Assembly: GCA_963719165.1 (NCBI GenBank)
Contig: CAVRAV010000001.1
Location: forward strand, 930,001 to 994,000
Source of the DNA: JAOUEA01 sp963719165
GTDB taxonomy: Bacteria > Actinomycetota > UBA4738 > HRBIN12
DNA: 64,000 nucleotides
Reading direction: 5' to 3'
In this document: piece by piece, positions 1-8,645 of the stretch
Layout of the letters: the number at the start of each line of letters is the position of its first letter
How positions within the stretch are numbered: position 1 is the stretch's first letter
Made by a program: the position numbers and the translations under genes
Notes under the pieces: model-generated
Told to the model about the DNA's origin: nothing
The model's database searches: none
Seen by the model: the letters and a program-made list of their open reading frames with translations, nothing else

Positions 1-1004
1 ACCTCGCGGATATCGCCGGCTCCGATCTCGCCCAGGACGCGGCGGACCGCCTCGATCTGCTCATGGAGCTCGGCCGATGCGGCGTCGGCCACGTGCACGA
101 TCAGTTCGGCCATCGTCACGTCCTCGAGCGTCGATCGGAATGCCTCGACCAGATCGTGGGGCAGCTTCCCCACGAAGCCGACGGTGTCGCTGACCGTGCA
201 CCGGCGTCCGCCGGGGAGCTTCAATCGCCGCACCGTGGGATCGAGGGTGGCGAAGAGTTGATCCGCCACCAGGACGTCGGCCCCCGTCACGGCGTTCATC
301 AGCGTGGATTTGCCTGCGTTCGTATAGCCGGCGATCGAGGCCTGCGGGACGCCGCTGTCCTGACGCCGGGCGCGCTTGGTCTCGCGGGTGGCGGCCATCG
401 CCTTGATGTCTCGACGCAGTTTGGCGATCCGCCGGCGGATGTGCTGGCGATCGACCTCCATCTTCGTCTCGCCGGGACCTCGGGTGCCGATACCACCTCC
501 CAGCCGCGACATGGCCTCACCCCATCCGCGGAGCCTCGGCAGGAGGTAGTTCAGTTGCGCGAGCTCCACCTGCGCCTTGCCCTCCCGGCTCCGCGCGTGC
601 AAGGCGAAGATGTCCAGGATCAACGCGGTGCGGTCGACGACCTTCACGCCGAGCCGCTCCTCGAGGGAGCGCAGCTGGCCCGGCGTGAGCTCGTGGTCGA
701 GGATCACGGCATCGGCGCCGCGGCCGTGGATGGTGGCATGCAGGTCGTCGAGTTTGCCCTTGCCGATGAACGTGGACGGGTCCGGCTCGGGCCGGCTCTG
801 GACCACCCGGGCCACGGCCACCGCGCCGGCGGAATCGGCCAGGGCCGCGAGCTCGTCGAGATCTTCCTCGAGGATGCCCGACCCGACGCCCACCAACACG
901 GCTCGTTCCCGAACGGCGGGCCGCCAGGTCGCGGACAGCGGGGACTCCAACACCTGCCGATCCAGTGGCGGGCGCGGGGTGTGGGGAGGCGGCCGGTCGC
1001 TCAT
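1..1004 (-). CDS. hflX: Ribosome-associated GTPase HflX (partial, 3' end off the left edge)
   Basis: HflX binds the large ribosomal subunit and splits or rescues stalled ribosomes. The gene reads right to left and leaves the window, so only about the first 334 residues are present. An N-terminal HflX domain (roughly residues 30-190, glycine-rich around 168-177) precedes the G domain, with P-loop GYTNAGKST at 226-234 and G3 motif DTVGFV at 273-278. The ATG at 1004 lies 7 bp after the dapD stop, so it is probably last or near last in the miaB-miaA-dapFECD run. The rest of the G domain and the C-terminal tail are missing. Identification is secure from the motif order. Confidence 0.95.
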   Translation of the reverse strand, partial: MSDRPPPHTPRPPLDRQVLESPLSATWRPAVRERAVLVGVGSGILEEDLDELAALADSAGAVAVARVVQSRPEPDPSTFIGKGKLDDLHATIHGRGADAVILDHELTPGQLRSLEERLGVKVVDRTALILDIFALHARSREGKAQVELAQLNYLLPRLRGWGEAMSRLGGGIGTRGPGETKMEVDRQHIRRRIAKLRRDIKAMAATRETKRARRQDSGVPQASIAGYTNAGKSTLMNAVTGADVLVADQLFATLDPTVRRLKLPGGRRCTVSDTVGFVGKLPHDLVEAFRSTLEDVTMAELIVHVADAASAELHEQIEAVRRVLGEIGAGDIRE

Positions 1005-1011
1005 GCGCCCA

Positions 1012-1827
1012 TCAGCTCATCGCGACGCCGTGCTCCCGTAAGAGCTCGTTCAGGCGCACCTTGTCGTCGGTCTCATGCGAGCGGTACCCGATGATCAGTC
1101 CGCACGGCAGCGCATAGGTGCCGGCGGGAAAGGACTTTGGCCGGCTGCCGGGGATCACGACGGCCCGCGGTGGAACTTCGCCCCGAAACTCGAGCGGATC
1201 CGGTCCGGTCACGTCGATGACGGGCGTGCTGGCGGTCAGCACCACGCCCGTGCCGATCACGGCCTCGCGCCCCACGCGCACGCCCTCCACCACCACGCAA
1301 CGCGAGCCGATGAAGGCGCCGTCCTCCACGATGACCGGCGCGGCCTGGAGCGGTTCGAGCACGCCGCCGATGCCTACGCCGCCGGACAGGTGCACGTTCG
1401 CCCCGATCTGCGCGCACGAGCCCACCGTGGCCCACGTGTCCACCATGGTGCCCGGCCCCACCCACGCCCCGATATTCACGTAGCTCGGCATCATGACGAC
1501 GCCCGCGGACAGGAACGACCCGTATCGGGCCGTGGCGGGCGGGACGACCCGCACGCCCGCGGCCTCGTACCCGGACTTCAACGGAAGCTTGTCATGGTAT
1601 TCGAAAGGCCCCACGTCGGTGGTGGTCAGTCCCCGCACGCGGAAGAACAGCAATACGGCCTTCTTCGCCCACTCGTTCACCCTCCAGCCCTCGCCGTCGG
1701 GCTCCGCCACGCGCAGCTCGCCCCGGTCGAGCAGGGCGATCACGCGCTCCACAGCTTCGCCATCCACGGCGCCGGCCGGATCCGCGAACGAGGCGTCGAT
1801 CCGCTCGGCGAGCTCTTCGTGCCTCAC
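1012..1827 (-). CDS. dapD: 2,3,4,5-tetrahydropyridine-2,6-dicarboxylate N-succinyltransferase
   Basis: DapD transfers succinyl from succinyl-CoA to tetrahydrodipicolinate, the first step of the succinylase branch of diaminopimelate/lysine synthesis. The 271 residues match the usual family length of about 270-320. The middle and C-terminus show the hexapeptide repeats of a left-handed beta helix (for example IGANVHLSGGVGIGG and VIVEDGAFIGSRCVVVEGV). The start is GTG at 1827, overlapping the dapC stop as GTGA, so translation is probably coupled. The frame is open much further upstream, but that part only shadows dapC. The dapD-dapC-dapE-dapF grouping makes the pathway assignment firm. Confidence 0.95.
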   Translation of the reverse strand: MRHEELAERIDASFADPAGAVDGEAVERVIALLDRGELRVAEPDGEGWRVNEWAKKAVLLFFRVRGLTTTDVGPFEYHDKLPLKSGYEAAGVRVVPPATARYGSFLSAGVVMMPSYVNIGAWVGPGTMVDTWATVGSCAQIGANVHLSGGVGIGGVLEPLQAAPVIVEDGAFIGSRCVVVEGVRVGREAVIGTGVVLTASTPVIDVTGPDPLEFRGEVPPRAVVIPGSRPKSFPAGTYALPCGLIIGYRSHETDDKVRLNELLREHGVAMS

Positions 1828-2999
1828 GCCGACACGCCTTCGCTCGAGAGGCCTTCGAGGATGAACGCGGCGCGCTCGCAGTCCGCTTGGGTCGGCACGA
1901 GCGCCATCCGCACGTACCCCTCCCCCTCGGGCCCGAAGAACGGCCCCGGCGCAACGACGATGCCGCCGCGCTCGAGGAGCTCGATCGACCACGCCACGGA
2001 CGTCCGGCCCTCCGGGACCTTCACCCAGAGATAGAAGGTGGCCACCGATCCCGCCACCTCGAGACCGGCGCGGGCGAACGACGCGAGGAGCGTTTCGCGC
2101 TTGGCCGCGTATCGCCCCCGGTTCGCCCGGACGTGTGCCTCGTCGTTCCACGCCGCAACGGAGGCGCGCTGCACGAACTCCTGCGGGGTGACGCCGACGC
2201 TCGGCCGGGATCGGCGAAGGGCCCCGATGAGCTCGGGATCCCCCGCGGCGAACGCGCTGCGGTACCCGGTCATGGACGAGCGCTTCGACAGGGTGTTGAT
2301 GGCGATCACGTTGCGCAGGTCCCCCGCCGCCAGCACGCCTGCGGGCGGCCCTCCCTCGAACCACAGCTCGCTGTAGGCCTCGTCGGAAGCCAGGAGCACG
2401 TCGTGAGCGCGGCAGAGCGCCGCGGCCTCCTGCAGGAACGAGGCCGGCGCGACCGCGCCGGTCGGATTGTTCGGGTAGTTGAGCCAGAGGATCGCGGCAC
2501 GGTCCCACGTTTCATCGTCGAGGCTCGCGAGGTCCGGCAAGAAGTCGGCGGACTCCGTGAGCGGGAGACGAAGCACGTCGCCTCCCGCGTACCGGGCACC
2601 GCGCTCGGGGATCGAGTATCCGGGCGAGGTGAGGACGACGAGGTCCTTGCCGGCCGCCGGATCCACCACCGCCTGCGCGAGGGAGAAGACCAGCTCCTTG
2701 GAGCCGAGCAGCGGGAGGATCTGTTCGTCGGCATCGAGCGTCACACCGTGGCGCCGGACTATCCAAGCGGCGATCGCCGCCCTGAGCTCCGGGAGGCCGG
2801 CGGCGCGAGGGTAGGACGAGACCGGCTCCACCGCGTCGTGGAGCGCTTGGCGGATGAAGGGAGGGGTCTCCTCTCGCGGGTCGCCCACGCCGAAATCGAT
2901 CAGGGCGCGGCCCTCAACGAGGGCCGCGGCCTTGCGGCGGTCCAGCTCTTCGAACGGGTACGGCTCCATCGCTCGGATCCCCGCAGACAGGTGCACCAT
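1824..2999 (-). CDS. dapC: Succinyldiaminopimelate aminotransferase (PLP-dependent, class I/II)
   Basis: Likely converts N-succinyl-2-amino-6-ketopimelate to succinyl-diaminopimelate with glutamate as amino donor. The 391 residues show the class I/II aminotransferase fold: NYPNNPTG at 174-181, DEAY at 206-209 and the PLP-binding lysine K239 in the context NTLSKR. The ATG at 2999 follows the dapE stop directly with no gap, and the 3' end overlaps dapD by 4 bp. The family is broad and sequence alone cannot separate DapC from related aminotransferases. The position between dapE and dapD is the main reason for the specific call. Confidence 0.88.
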   Translation of the reverse strand: MVHLSAGIRAMEPYPFEELDRRKAAALVEGRALIDFGVGDPREETPPFIRQALHDAVEPVSSYPRAAGLPELRAAIAAWIVRRHGVTLDADEQILPLLGSKELVFSLAQAVVDPAAGKDLVVLTSPGYSIPERGARYAGGDVLRLPLTESADFLPDLASLDDETWDRAAILWLNYPNNPTGAVAPASFLQEAAALCRAHDVLLASDEAYSELWFEGGPPAGVLAAGDLRNVIAINTLSKRSSMTGYRSAFAAGDPELIGALRRSRPSVGVTPQEFVQRASVAAWNDEAHVRANRGRYAAKRETLLASFARAGLEVAGSVATFYLWVKVPEGRTSVAWSIELLERGGIVVAPGPFFGPEGEGYVRMALVPTQADCERAAFILEGLSSEGVSA

Positions 3000-4109
3000 C
3001 TAGCCCTCCGTGGCGGCGGCGCCCAAGAAGGTACGCAGCACCGCTTCGCTCCGCACGAGCGCGGAAACCTCGATGCGCTCGTCGTCTCGATGAGCGTACT
3101 GCGGGTCGCCGGGACCGAAGTTCACGGCGTCGACACCCACCATGGCGAACTCCGCGACCGGCGTCCACGCCTGTTTGGGCTCCAGGGGACGGTCCGCCGC
3201 CACCCGCAGGCGCCCCACCAGCGGGTTCTTCACCGTGACGGGACCGGGCGGGGCGTTTCCGACCACGTCGAGCTCGACGCGTTGATGCCCCAGGAGCTCC
3301 CGCAGGCGCGCCACGGCCTCCGCCGGAGCGTGGGTGGGCGCGTAGCGGAAGTTCACCCTGGCCTCCACGCGATCGGGCACGACGTTCGCGGCGATGCCGC
3401 CCTGGATGGTGGTCACGCCGACCACCTCTCGGTAGGTGAGCCCGTCGATGTCCACATCGCGCACGGGCAGATCCGCGACCGGCGCCAGGGCCCGGATGGC
3501 GGCGTGGATCGCGTTCTCGCCGAGCCAGGGCCGGGCGCTGTGTGCGGCCGTACCGCGCACCACCACGCGCGCGTCGAGGTTGCCCAGGCAGCCGACCTGC
3601 ACCACGTTCGCGGTGGGCTCCATCACGACCGCCAGGTCGGCCGTGCGCGCGAGCGCGCAGCGCCGCAGGAACGGAAGCAGCGCGCTCTGCGTGATGGGCA
3701 GCTCCTCGCGACCGAAGAAGACGAACCCCACGTCGAGGTCGCTCGCGAGGCCGCCCTCCCCGAGCCGCGTGGCGAGCTCGAGCATGACCGCGAGCGCCCC
3801 CTTCATGTCGGCCGCCCCGCGGCCGACGATCGTCTCGCCTTCCCGCGCCGCCGGGGCGCTGCCGCCGATGGGCACCGTGTCCACGTGGCCGGCGAACACC
3901 ACGAAGGGCGCCTCCGGGCGTCGGATCTCCGGGGCGTAGAACAGGACCGCGTCGTCGTCGTCCACGAGGTCGTATCCGGCCCGAGGCATGCGGGCTCGGA
4001 TCCATGCGAGGACCGCATCCTCGTCGCGACTCGGGGAGGGCACGTCCATCAGCGCCAGGGTGACGCCGGCCATGCGCTCACCCAGGGCACGAACGCTCGA
4101 CGCGCTCAC
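3000..4109 (-). CDS. dapE: Succinyl-diaminopimelate desuccinylase
   Basis: Zinc-dependent M20 hydrolase that releases succinate from succinyl-LL-diaminopimelate. With the GTG at 4109 the protein has 369 residues. Visible metal and catalytic residues are H75 and D77 in GHVDT, D101 in GAADMKG, and the glutamate pair E135/E136 in GREEL. The GTG overlaps the dapF stop as GTGA. A later ATG (residue 13 of this numbering) is possible but would lose the coupling. Other M20 peptidases look similar; the dap neighbours settle the assignment. Confidence 0.92.
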   Translation of the reverse strand: MSASSVRALGERMAGVTLALMDVPSPSRDEDAVLAWIRARMPRAGYDLVDDDDAVLFYAPEIRRPEAPFVVFAGHVDTVPIGGSAPAAREGETIVGRGAADMKGALAVMLELATRLGEGGLASDLDVGFVFFGREELPITQSALLPFLRRCALARTADLAVVMEPTANVVQVGCLGNLDARVVVRGTAAHSARPWLGENAIHAAIRALAPVADLPVRDVDIDGLTYREVVGVTTIQGGIAANVVPDRVEARVNFRYAPTHAPAEAVARLRELLGHQRVELDVVGNAPPGPVTVKNPLVGRLRVAADRPLEPKQAWTPVAEFAMVGVDAVNFGPGDPQYAHRDDERIEVSALVRSEAVLRTFLGAAATEG

Positions 4110-4960
4110 GCCGCCGCGAGATCGATCGTGCCGTCGAACACGTGGCGCACGGGGCCACCCAGCACGACCCCGCCGTCCTCCCCGCGCTCGACCTGGAGTG
4201 TGCCGCCCCGGAAACGGACGTCGACGTTCGCCGGGGACCGTCCCGATTCGTTCGCCGCCACCGCCACGGCGCACGCTCCCGTCCCGCACGCGAGGGTCTC
4301 CCCCGCTCCCCGCTCCCACACGCGCACGTCGATCCCGTCCGCGGCCACGCGCGCGAACTCCACGTTCGTGCGTTCGGGGAACCACGCGTGATGTTCGAGC
4401 GCCGGACCGATGTGCTCGACGTGGAACCGTTCGGGATCCTCCTCAAGGAACAGCACGAGGTGCGGGTTGCCCATGGACAGGGCACTCGCGGCCACCACCA
4501 ATCCCGCTCCGAGGTCGAACGACTGGTCCAGGAACGTCTCCCAAGCCGGCCCCTTCATGGGGATCTGTGCCTTGGTGAAGCCGGGAACGCCCATGTCCAC
4601 GCGGGCTCCCGTGACCGCGCCGGCCTCCACCTGCAGCCACACGCGGCGCACGCCCGCCGCCGTCCGCACGTCGAATTCTGGCTCCCGCGCGATGCCTCGC
4701 TCGAACACGTAGGCGCCCAGACATCGCATCCCGTTGCCGGACATCGAGGCCGCCGACCCGTCGGCGTTGATCAGGTGGAATCCGAGCGGCGGGTTCTCAC
4801 CGCCGGTAACCCGGATCACGCCGTCGGCCCCCACGCCGCTCCACCGATCGCACAGAGACCCGGCGTCCTCGGGCGTGAGGGGATGACGATCCTCGAGGTC
4901 CTCGACGACGAGGAAGTCGTTCCCGGCGGCCTCGTACTTGGAGAAGGCGACCTGCCTCAC
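4106..4960 (-). CDS. dapF: Diaminopimelate epimerase
   Basis: PLP-independent racemase converting LL- to meso-diaminopimelate, the precursor of lysine and of the peptidoglycan cross-link. The 284 residues carry GNDF near residues 13-16 and the two catalytic cysteines: C80 in SGNGMRC and C225 in LACGTGAC. The start is GTG at 4960, overlapping the miaA stop by 4 bp. The frame is open further upstream, but that part shadows miaA. Both cysteines are intact, so the enzyme should be active. Confidence 0.96.
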   Translation of the reverse strand: MRQVAFSKYEAAGNDFLVVEDLEDRHPLTPEDAGSLCDRWSGVGADGVIRVTGGENPPLGFHLINADGSAASMSGNGMRCLGAYVFERGIAREPEFDVRTAAGVRRVWLQVEAGAVTGARVDMGVPGFTKAQIPMKGPAWETFLDQSFDLGAGLVVAASALSMGNPHLVLFLEEDPERFHVEHIGPALEHHAWFPERTNVEFARVAADGIDVRVWERGAGETLACGTGACAVAVAANESGRSPANVDVRFRGGTLQVERGEDGGVVLGGPVRHVFDGTIDLAAA

Positions 4961-5874
4961 GCCGACTCCCGCAGGAACCCTTCGATGGCATCGGCGGCCT
5001 CGATCGCTCCCGCCGGCCCCACGGGGAACCATCGGATCCGCGGGTCGCGACGGAACCAAGCCATCTGGCGCCGGGCCAGGTTCTTCGTGCGACGAACGGT
5101 GCGATCGACGGCGTCCTCCAGCGTGAGCTCTCCCTCCAGGTGCTCGGCGAGCTCAGCGTAGCCGATGGCCTGTGAGGCGGTGAGCCAGGCCTTGAATCCC
5201 CGCCCGATCAACCCGTCGACCTCGGCGATCCACCCGCGATCGATCATGGCGCGCACGCGCGATTCGATCCGCCCCGCGAGGACGTCTCGGGGCTGATCGA
5301 TCCCCGCCGCGCGCACGCGGCCCTGGGGATGGTCCTCCCAAGCAGCGGCGAAGTCGCTGAACCGGCGGCCTGTGAGGGCGGCCACCTCGAGAGCGCGGAC
5401 CGTGCGCCGGATGTTGGCGGGCTCGATCTTTTCGGCCGCGCGCGGGTCCGTGTCGCGCAGGCGTCGATGGAGCGCCTCAGCGCCGATCGCCGCCCCCTCG
5501 CGCTCGAGCGTTGCCCGGACGGCCGGGTCGGTCCCCGGGAACTCGAGGTCGTCGACGAGGGCGCGGAAGTACAGGCCGGAGCCGCCTGCCAAGAGCGCCG
5601 CGCGCTTGCGGCCCCGCACCCCGCGCAGCGCACTTCGCCCCTCGGCCTGATACGCGGCCACGCTGAAGGGCTCGGCCGGATCCACGAGATCCAGCAGGTG
5701 ATGGGGAACCCTGGCCCGATCCGAGGAGGTCGGCTTGTCCGTCCCGACGTCCAGGCCGCGGTAGACGACCATCGAGTCGACGCTCACGATCTCGGCACCC
5801 AGGGACTCGGCGAGCCGGAGGCTGAGCTCGGACTTCCCGGTCGCGGTGGGGCCGACCACGGCCAGCAAGGTCAT
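4957..5874 (-). CDS. miaA: tRNA dimethylallyltransferase
   Basis: Adds a dimethylallyl group to N6 of A37 in tRNAs that read U-starting codons. The 305-residue protein begins with the P-loop GPTATGKS at residues 8-15 and the following DSMVVYRGLDVGT substrate-binding stretch, both diagnostic. ATG at 5874 lies 12 bp after the miaB stop, and the 3' end overlaps dapF by 4 bp. Its product is the substrate of the neighbouring MiaB, so the two modification steps are encoded in sequence. Confidence 0.96.
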   Translation of the reverse strand: MTLLAVVGPTATGKSELSLRLAESLGAEIVSVDSMVVYRGLDVGTDKPTSSDRARVPHHLLDLVDPAEPFSVAAYQAEGRSALRGVRGRKRAALLAGGSGLYFRALVDDLEFPGTDPAVRATLEREGAAIGAEALHRRLRDTDPRAAEKIEPANIRRTVRALEVAALTGRRFSDFAAAWEDHPQGRVRAAGIDQPRDVLAGRIESRVRAMIDRGWIAEVDGLIGRGFKAWLTASQAIGYAELAEHLEGELTLEDAVDRTVRRTKNLARRQMAWFRRDPRIRWFPVGPAGAIEAADAIEGFLRESA

Positions 5875-5886
5875 CGTGGCACCGGC

Positions 5887-7239
5887 TCAGCGGGCGGCTG
5901 CGGCGGCTGCGGCCGCCGCGGGCACGACCTCGCCGACGAGGTGGTGGGGCGCGGCCCCGGTCACGAGCGCCCGCACGAACGTCCCGGGGTCCAGCCGGTC
6001 GCCGAGGTGCACGATCCGATTGGTCCGGGAGCGAGCCTGCGTGGAGCGTCCGCGGCGGTCACCCCCCTCGACCAGCACCTCGAGCGTGCGCCCGACCTGC
6101 GCCTGGGACGCCGCGAGGCTCGCTCGCTCCTGCAGTGCCTGCAGGCGTTCGAAGCGCTCCTGCACCACGGGCTTGGAAATCTGATCCTCGAGGGTCGCCG
6201 CGGGGGTCCCCGGGCGCGGCGAGTACTGGAACATGAACGCGCTGTCGAAGCGCGCGCGCTCGACGACCTCGAGGGTCTGTCGGAAGTCATCCTCGCTCTC
6301 TCCCGGGAAGCCCACGATCACGTCCGTGGACACCGCGACATCCGGCACCGCGGCGCGGATCGCGTCGAGCCAGCCGAGGTAGCGCTCGCGGCGGTAGGAG
6401 CGCCGCATGGCCCTCAGCACCCGGTCCGAGCCCGATTGGAGTGGGAAATGGATGTGCTCACAGACCGTCGGCGTCTCGGCCATCGCCTCGATCACGTCCG
6501 GCGTGAAATCGTGGGGATGCGGGCTGGTGAATCGGACTCGTTCGATGCCGTGGATCGCCCCCACCTCGCGAAGGAGACGCGCGAAAAGGGGTCGCCTCGA
6601 CGATCCCGGGACCGTCATGTCGCGCCCGAACGTGTTCACGTTCTGGCCGAGGAGCGTGACCTCGACCACGCCGCGATCCGCGAGGCCCTGGACCTCCGCG
6701 AGGATGTCGCCGATCGAACGCGAACGCTGTGGCCCCCGGACCAGAGGGACGATGCAGAACGTGCACGCGTTGTCGCACCCGGGCGCGATCGAGACCCAAG
6801 CCCGGAAGGCGTCCGCGCGCGCCGCGGGCAGCGCACTCGGGAACGTCTCCGTATGCTCGCGAACGTCCATGGCGGGCCCGTCCTCGTCCGCCTCGCGCAG
6901 CAGCTCGAGCAACCTCGGCAGCGCGTGCGTTCCCACGACCACATCCACCCACGGCGCCCGCTGCTGGATGAGACCCCGGTCCTTCTGAGCCAGACATCCG
7001 GCCACCACGATCTTCAGGTCCGGGTTGCGGTCCTTCAGCGGCTTCAGGTGCCCGAGGTTCCCGTACAGCTTGTTGTCCGCGTTCGCCCGGATCGCGCACG
7101 TGTTGAGCACGATGACCCGCGCCGCTTCCACGTCCTCGGTAGGCGTCATCCCCGCGGTCATGAGCAGACCGCCGATCCGCTCAGAATCGTGCTCGTTCAT
7201 CTGGCATCCGAAGGTGCGGACGAGATACTTGTGTTCCAT
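5887..7239 (-). CDS. miaB: tRNA-2-methylthio-N6-dimethylallyladenosine synthase
   Basis: Radical-SAM methylthiotransferase that adds the 2-methylthio group to the MiaA product at A37. The 450 residues show the UPF0004 domain with cluster ligands C12, C48 and C82, the radical-SAM cluster motif CDNACTFC with C155, C159 and C162, and a C-terminal TRAM-like RNA-binding region. It is the first gene of the miaB-miaA-dapFECD-hflX run. A TACCCT -10 hexamer ends 7 nt before the ATG, so the transcript is probably leaderless. Confidence 0.95.
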   Translation of the reverse strand: MEHKYLVRTFGCQMNEHDSERIGGLLMTAGMTPTEDVEAARVIVLNTCAIRANADNKLYGNLGHLKPLKDRNPDLKIVVAGCLAQKDRGLIQQRAPWVDVVVGTHALPRLLELLREADEDGPAMDVREHTETFPSALPAARADAFRAWVSIAPGCDNACTFCIVPLVRGPQRSRSIGDILAEVQGLADRGVVEVTLLGQNVNTFGRDMTVPGSSRRPLFARLLREVGAIHGIERVRFTSPHPHDFTPDVIEAMAETPTVCEHIHFPLQSGSDRVLRAMRRSYRRERYLGWLDAIRAAVPDVAVSTDVIVGFPGESEDDFRQTLEVVERARFDSAFMFQYSPRPGTPAATLEDQISKPVVQERFERLQALQERASLAASQAQVGRTLEVLVEGGDRRGRSTQARSRTNRIVHLGDRLDPGTFVRALVTGAAPHHLVGEVVPAAAAAAAAAR

Positions 7240-7246
7240 GACACCG

Positions 7247-7252
7247 AGGGTA
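7247..7252 (-). promoter_or_regulatory. -10 hexamer of miaB, leaderless type
   Basis: TACCCT on the minus strand, 7 nt before the miaB ATG. At that distance transcription would begin at or next to the start codon. No Shine-Dalgarno sequence fits in the space. Confidence 0.5.
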
Positions 7253-7289
7253 GCCGACCGAGCGGGCCGCGATCCGCGGGCGAGCGATG

Positions 7290-7316
7290 TAAAGACCTAC
7301 GCCCCGATGCCGATTG
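7290..7316 (+). promoter_or_regulatory. Sigma-28/WhiG-type promoter before the Doc-like coiled-coil gene
   Basis: TAAAGACC (7290-7297), exactly 11 bp, then GCCGATTG (7309-7316). The FliA/SigD/WhiG consensus is TAAAGTTT-N11-GCCGATAA, so 11 of 16 positions match at the exact spacing. Transcription would start near 7324, leaving a leader of about 30 nt before the ATG at 7354. The next gene, a paralogue, has a second such site. Confidence 0.62.
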
Positions 7317-7353
7317 ACCCAAGGGGACGCCACCGACCCGTCCTATTCGAGCG

Positions 7354-8619
7354 ATGAGCAAATCCACCAAACGCCAACAGGAATTGGAGGCCGCCCTTAC
7401 CGAGGCGCAGGCCGCATTGACCGTCGCTCGCGATCAGCTCGCGGAGCGATCGGCGTCGATCGGCGACCTCACGCAGAAGGCGGCGGAACTTACCTCCCGC
7501 CTCAACGAAGCGACCGAGGAGCTGGAGCGGCGACCGCCGCTCCTCGACCTCGACGTGGCCGAGGGAGACGACCCGATCCCGGTCCTCGAAGCCGAGCTCA
7601 GGAGCTCGATGGACCGAGAGGCGCGGCTCGCTCGGCGGATCGCGGAGCTCGAGGCGCTGCGGGTGATGGCGAACGTCGACGAGGACGCGACGCTCCCGCT
7701 GGAGCGGGCTCGCGAACTCGATGAACGGATCCAGTCGCTGGAGCTGCAGCTCGAGGCCGCCCGCAGCCGCGAAGACGCGCTGGCGGCCAGGACGGTGCAC
7801 GCCAACGCGGTCCTCGCCGACGTCGGTCAACGCCTCGCGGAGCTGGGTGAACAGGCCGAGCGGGTACCCGGGCTCGACGCCGACCTGTCCAGGGTCTCCT
7901 CGGAGGCCGCGGAGGCGAAGTCGGCCGCGGCCGACGCGGCGGCCCGGCTCGAAACGCTCGAGTCGGAGCGTCTCGCGACGCTGGAACGCGCCGAGGAGAT
8001 GGAGCTGAGGGCCTCGGAGGCCGAGCGCCGTTTCGCGGCAAGCGAGGGCGAACTGCTCTCGGCACAAGCCGTCCTGCGAAACCTCGAAGAGGTCTACCGT
8101 GCCATCCGCGATCGGGTGGCCGACGATCCCGCTGCCGCCGGTATCGCGCTCGAGCCGGAGACGGACACGCCGTCGGCCGCACCGAACGACGGCGGGACTC
8201 CGGCCGAGATCGCTCCCGGCCCGCGCTATCTCACATCCTCCGACCTGGTGGCAGCGGCGGCCCGCGAGGCCGGGGCCCCCGTGGCGGCCGACCTGGCCGT
8301 GCTCGACGAGATCGCCGCGCTCCCGTCGGCGACCTCCGATGATGGCCCGATCTACCCCGGTCTCCACGTGAAGGCCGCCGTCCTGCTCGCCGAGCTCGCA
8401 CAGCGGCGGCCCTTCGAGCAAAGCAACGAGCGCATCGCGCTCGCGGCCGCACGCACGTTCTTCGAAGTCAACGGGTACACGGTCGTGGGCGGAGACGAAG
8501 AGCTCGAGGAGCTGGGCGCCCTCGTGAGCAGCGGGCAGCTCCCCCTCCTGGGCATCGCGGCCGCGCTCGAGTCGGCGACCGCACGTACCCCGCCGCCCGG
8601 CATCGCGGCCTCCGGGTAG
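7354..8619 (+). CDS. Coiled-coil protein with C-terminal degenerate Doc/Fic-like domain
   Basis: Not a recognised named protein. Residues 1-255 are charged, alanine/glutamate-rich heptads predicting a long coiled coil. Residues 255-290 are a Pro/Ala/Asp linker. Residues about 291-410 follow the death-on-curing (Doc/Fic) pattern: YLTSSDL, a KAAVLLAEL helix, then RPFEQSNER at 352-360 and ALAAARTFFEVNGY. The Fic motif HPFxDGNKR has lost H (R352), D (Q356), G (S357) and K (E359), keeping only P, F, N and R, so AMPylation or kinase activity is unlikely. No signal peptide or membrane segment is visible. The first ~175 residues are collinear with the next protein, so the two genes are paralogues. 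A structural or adaptor role is inferred. Confidence 0.72.
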   Translation: MSKSTKRQQELEAALTEAQAALTVARDQLAERSASIGDLTQKAAELTSRLNEATEELERRPPLLDLDVAEGDDPIPVLEAELRSSMDREARLARRIAELEALRVMANVDEDATLPLERARELDERIQSLELQLEAARSREDALAARTVHANAVLADVGQRLAELGEQAERVPGLDADLSRVSSEAAEAKSAAADAAARLETLESERLATLERAEEMELRASEAERRFAASEGELLSAQAVLRNLEEVYRAIRDRVADDPAAAGIALEPETDTPSAAPNDGGTPAEIAPGPRYLTSSDLVAAAAREAGAPVAADLAVLDEIAALPSATSDDGPIYPGLHVKAAVLLAELAQRRPFEQSNERIALAAARTFFEVNGYTVVGGDEELEELGALVSSGQLPLLGIAAALESATARTPPPGIAASG

Positions 8620-8645
8620 CCCCCACGCAAGTTCCGGATAAGGGG

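Noticed and set aside
6626..6642. GAACGTGTTC inside miaB as a LexA-like site.
   Set aside because: Spacing between GAAC and GTTC is 2 bp, not 4, and it is within coding sequence.
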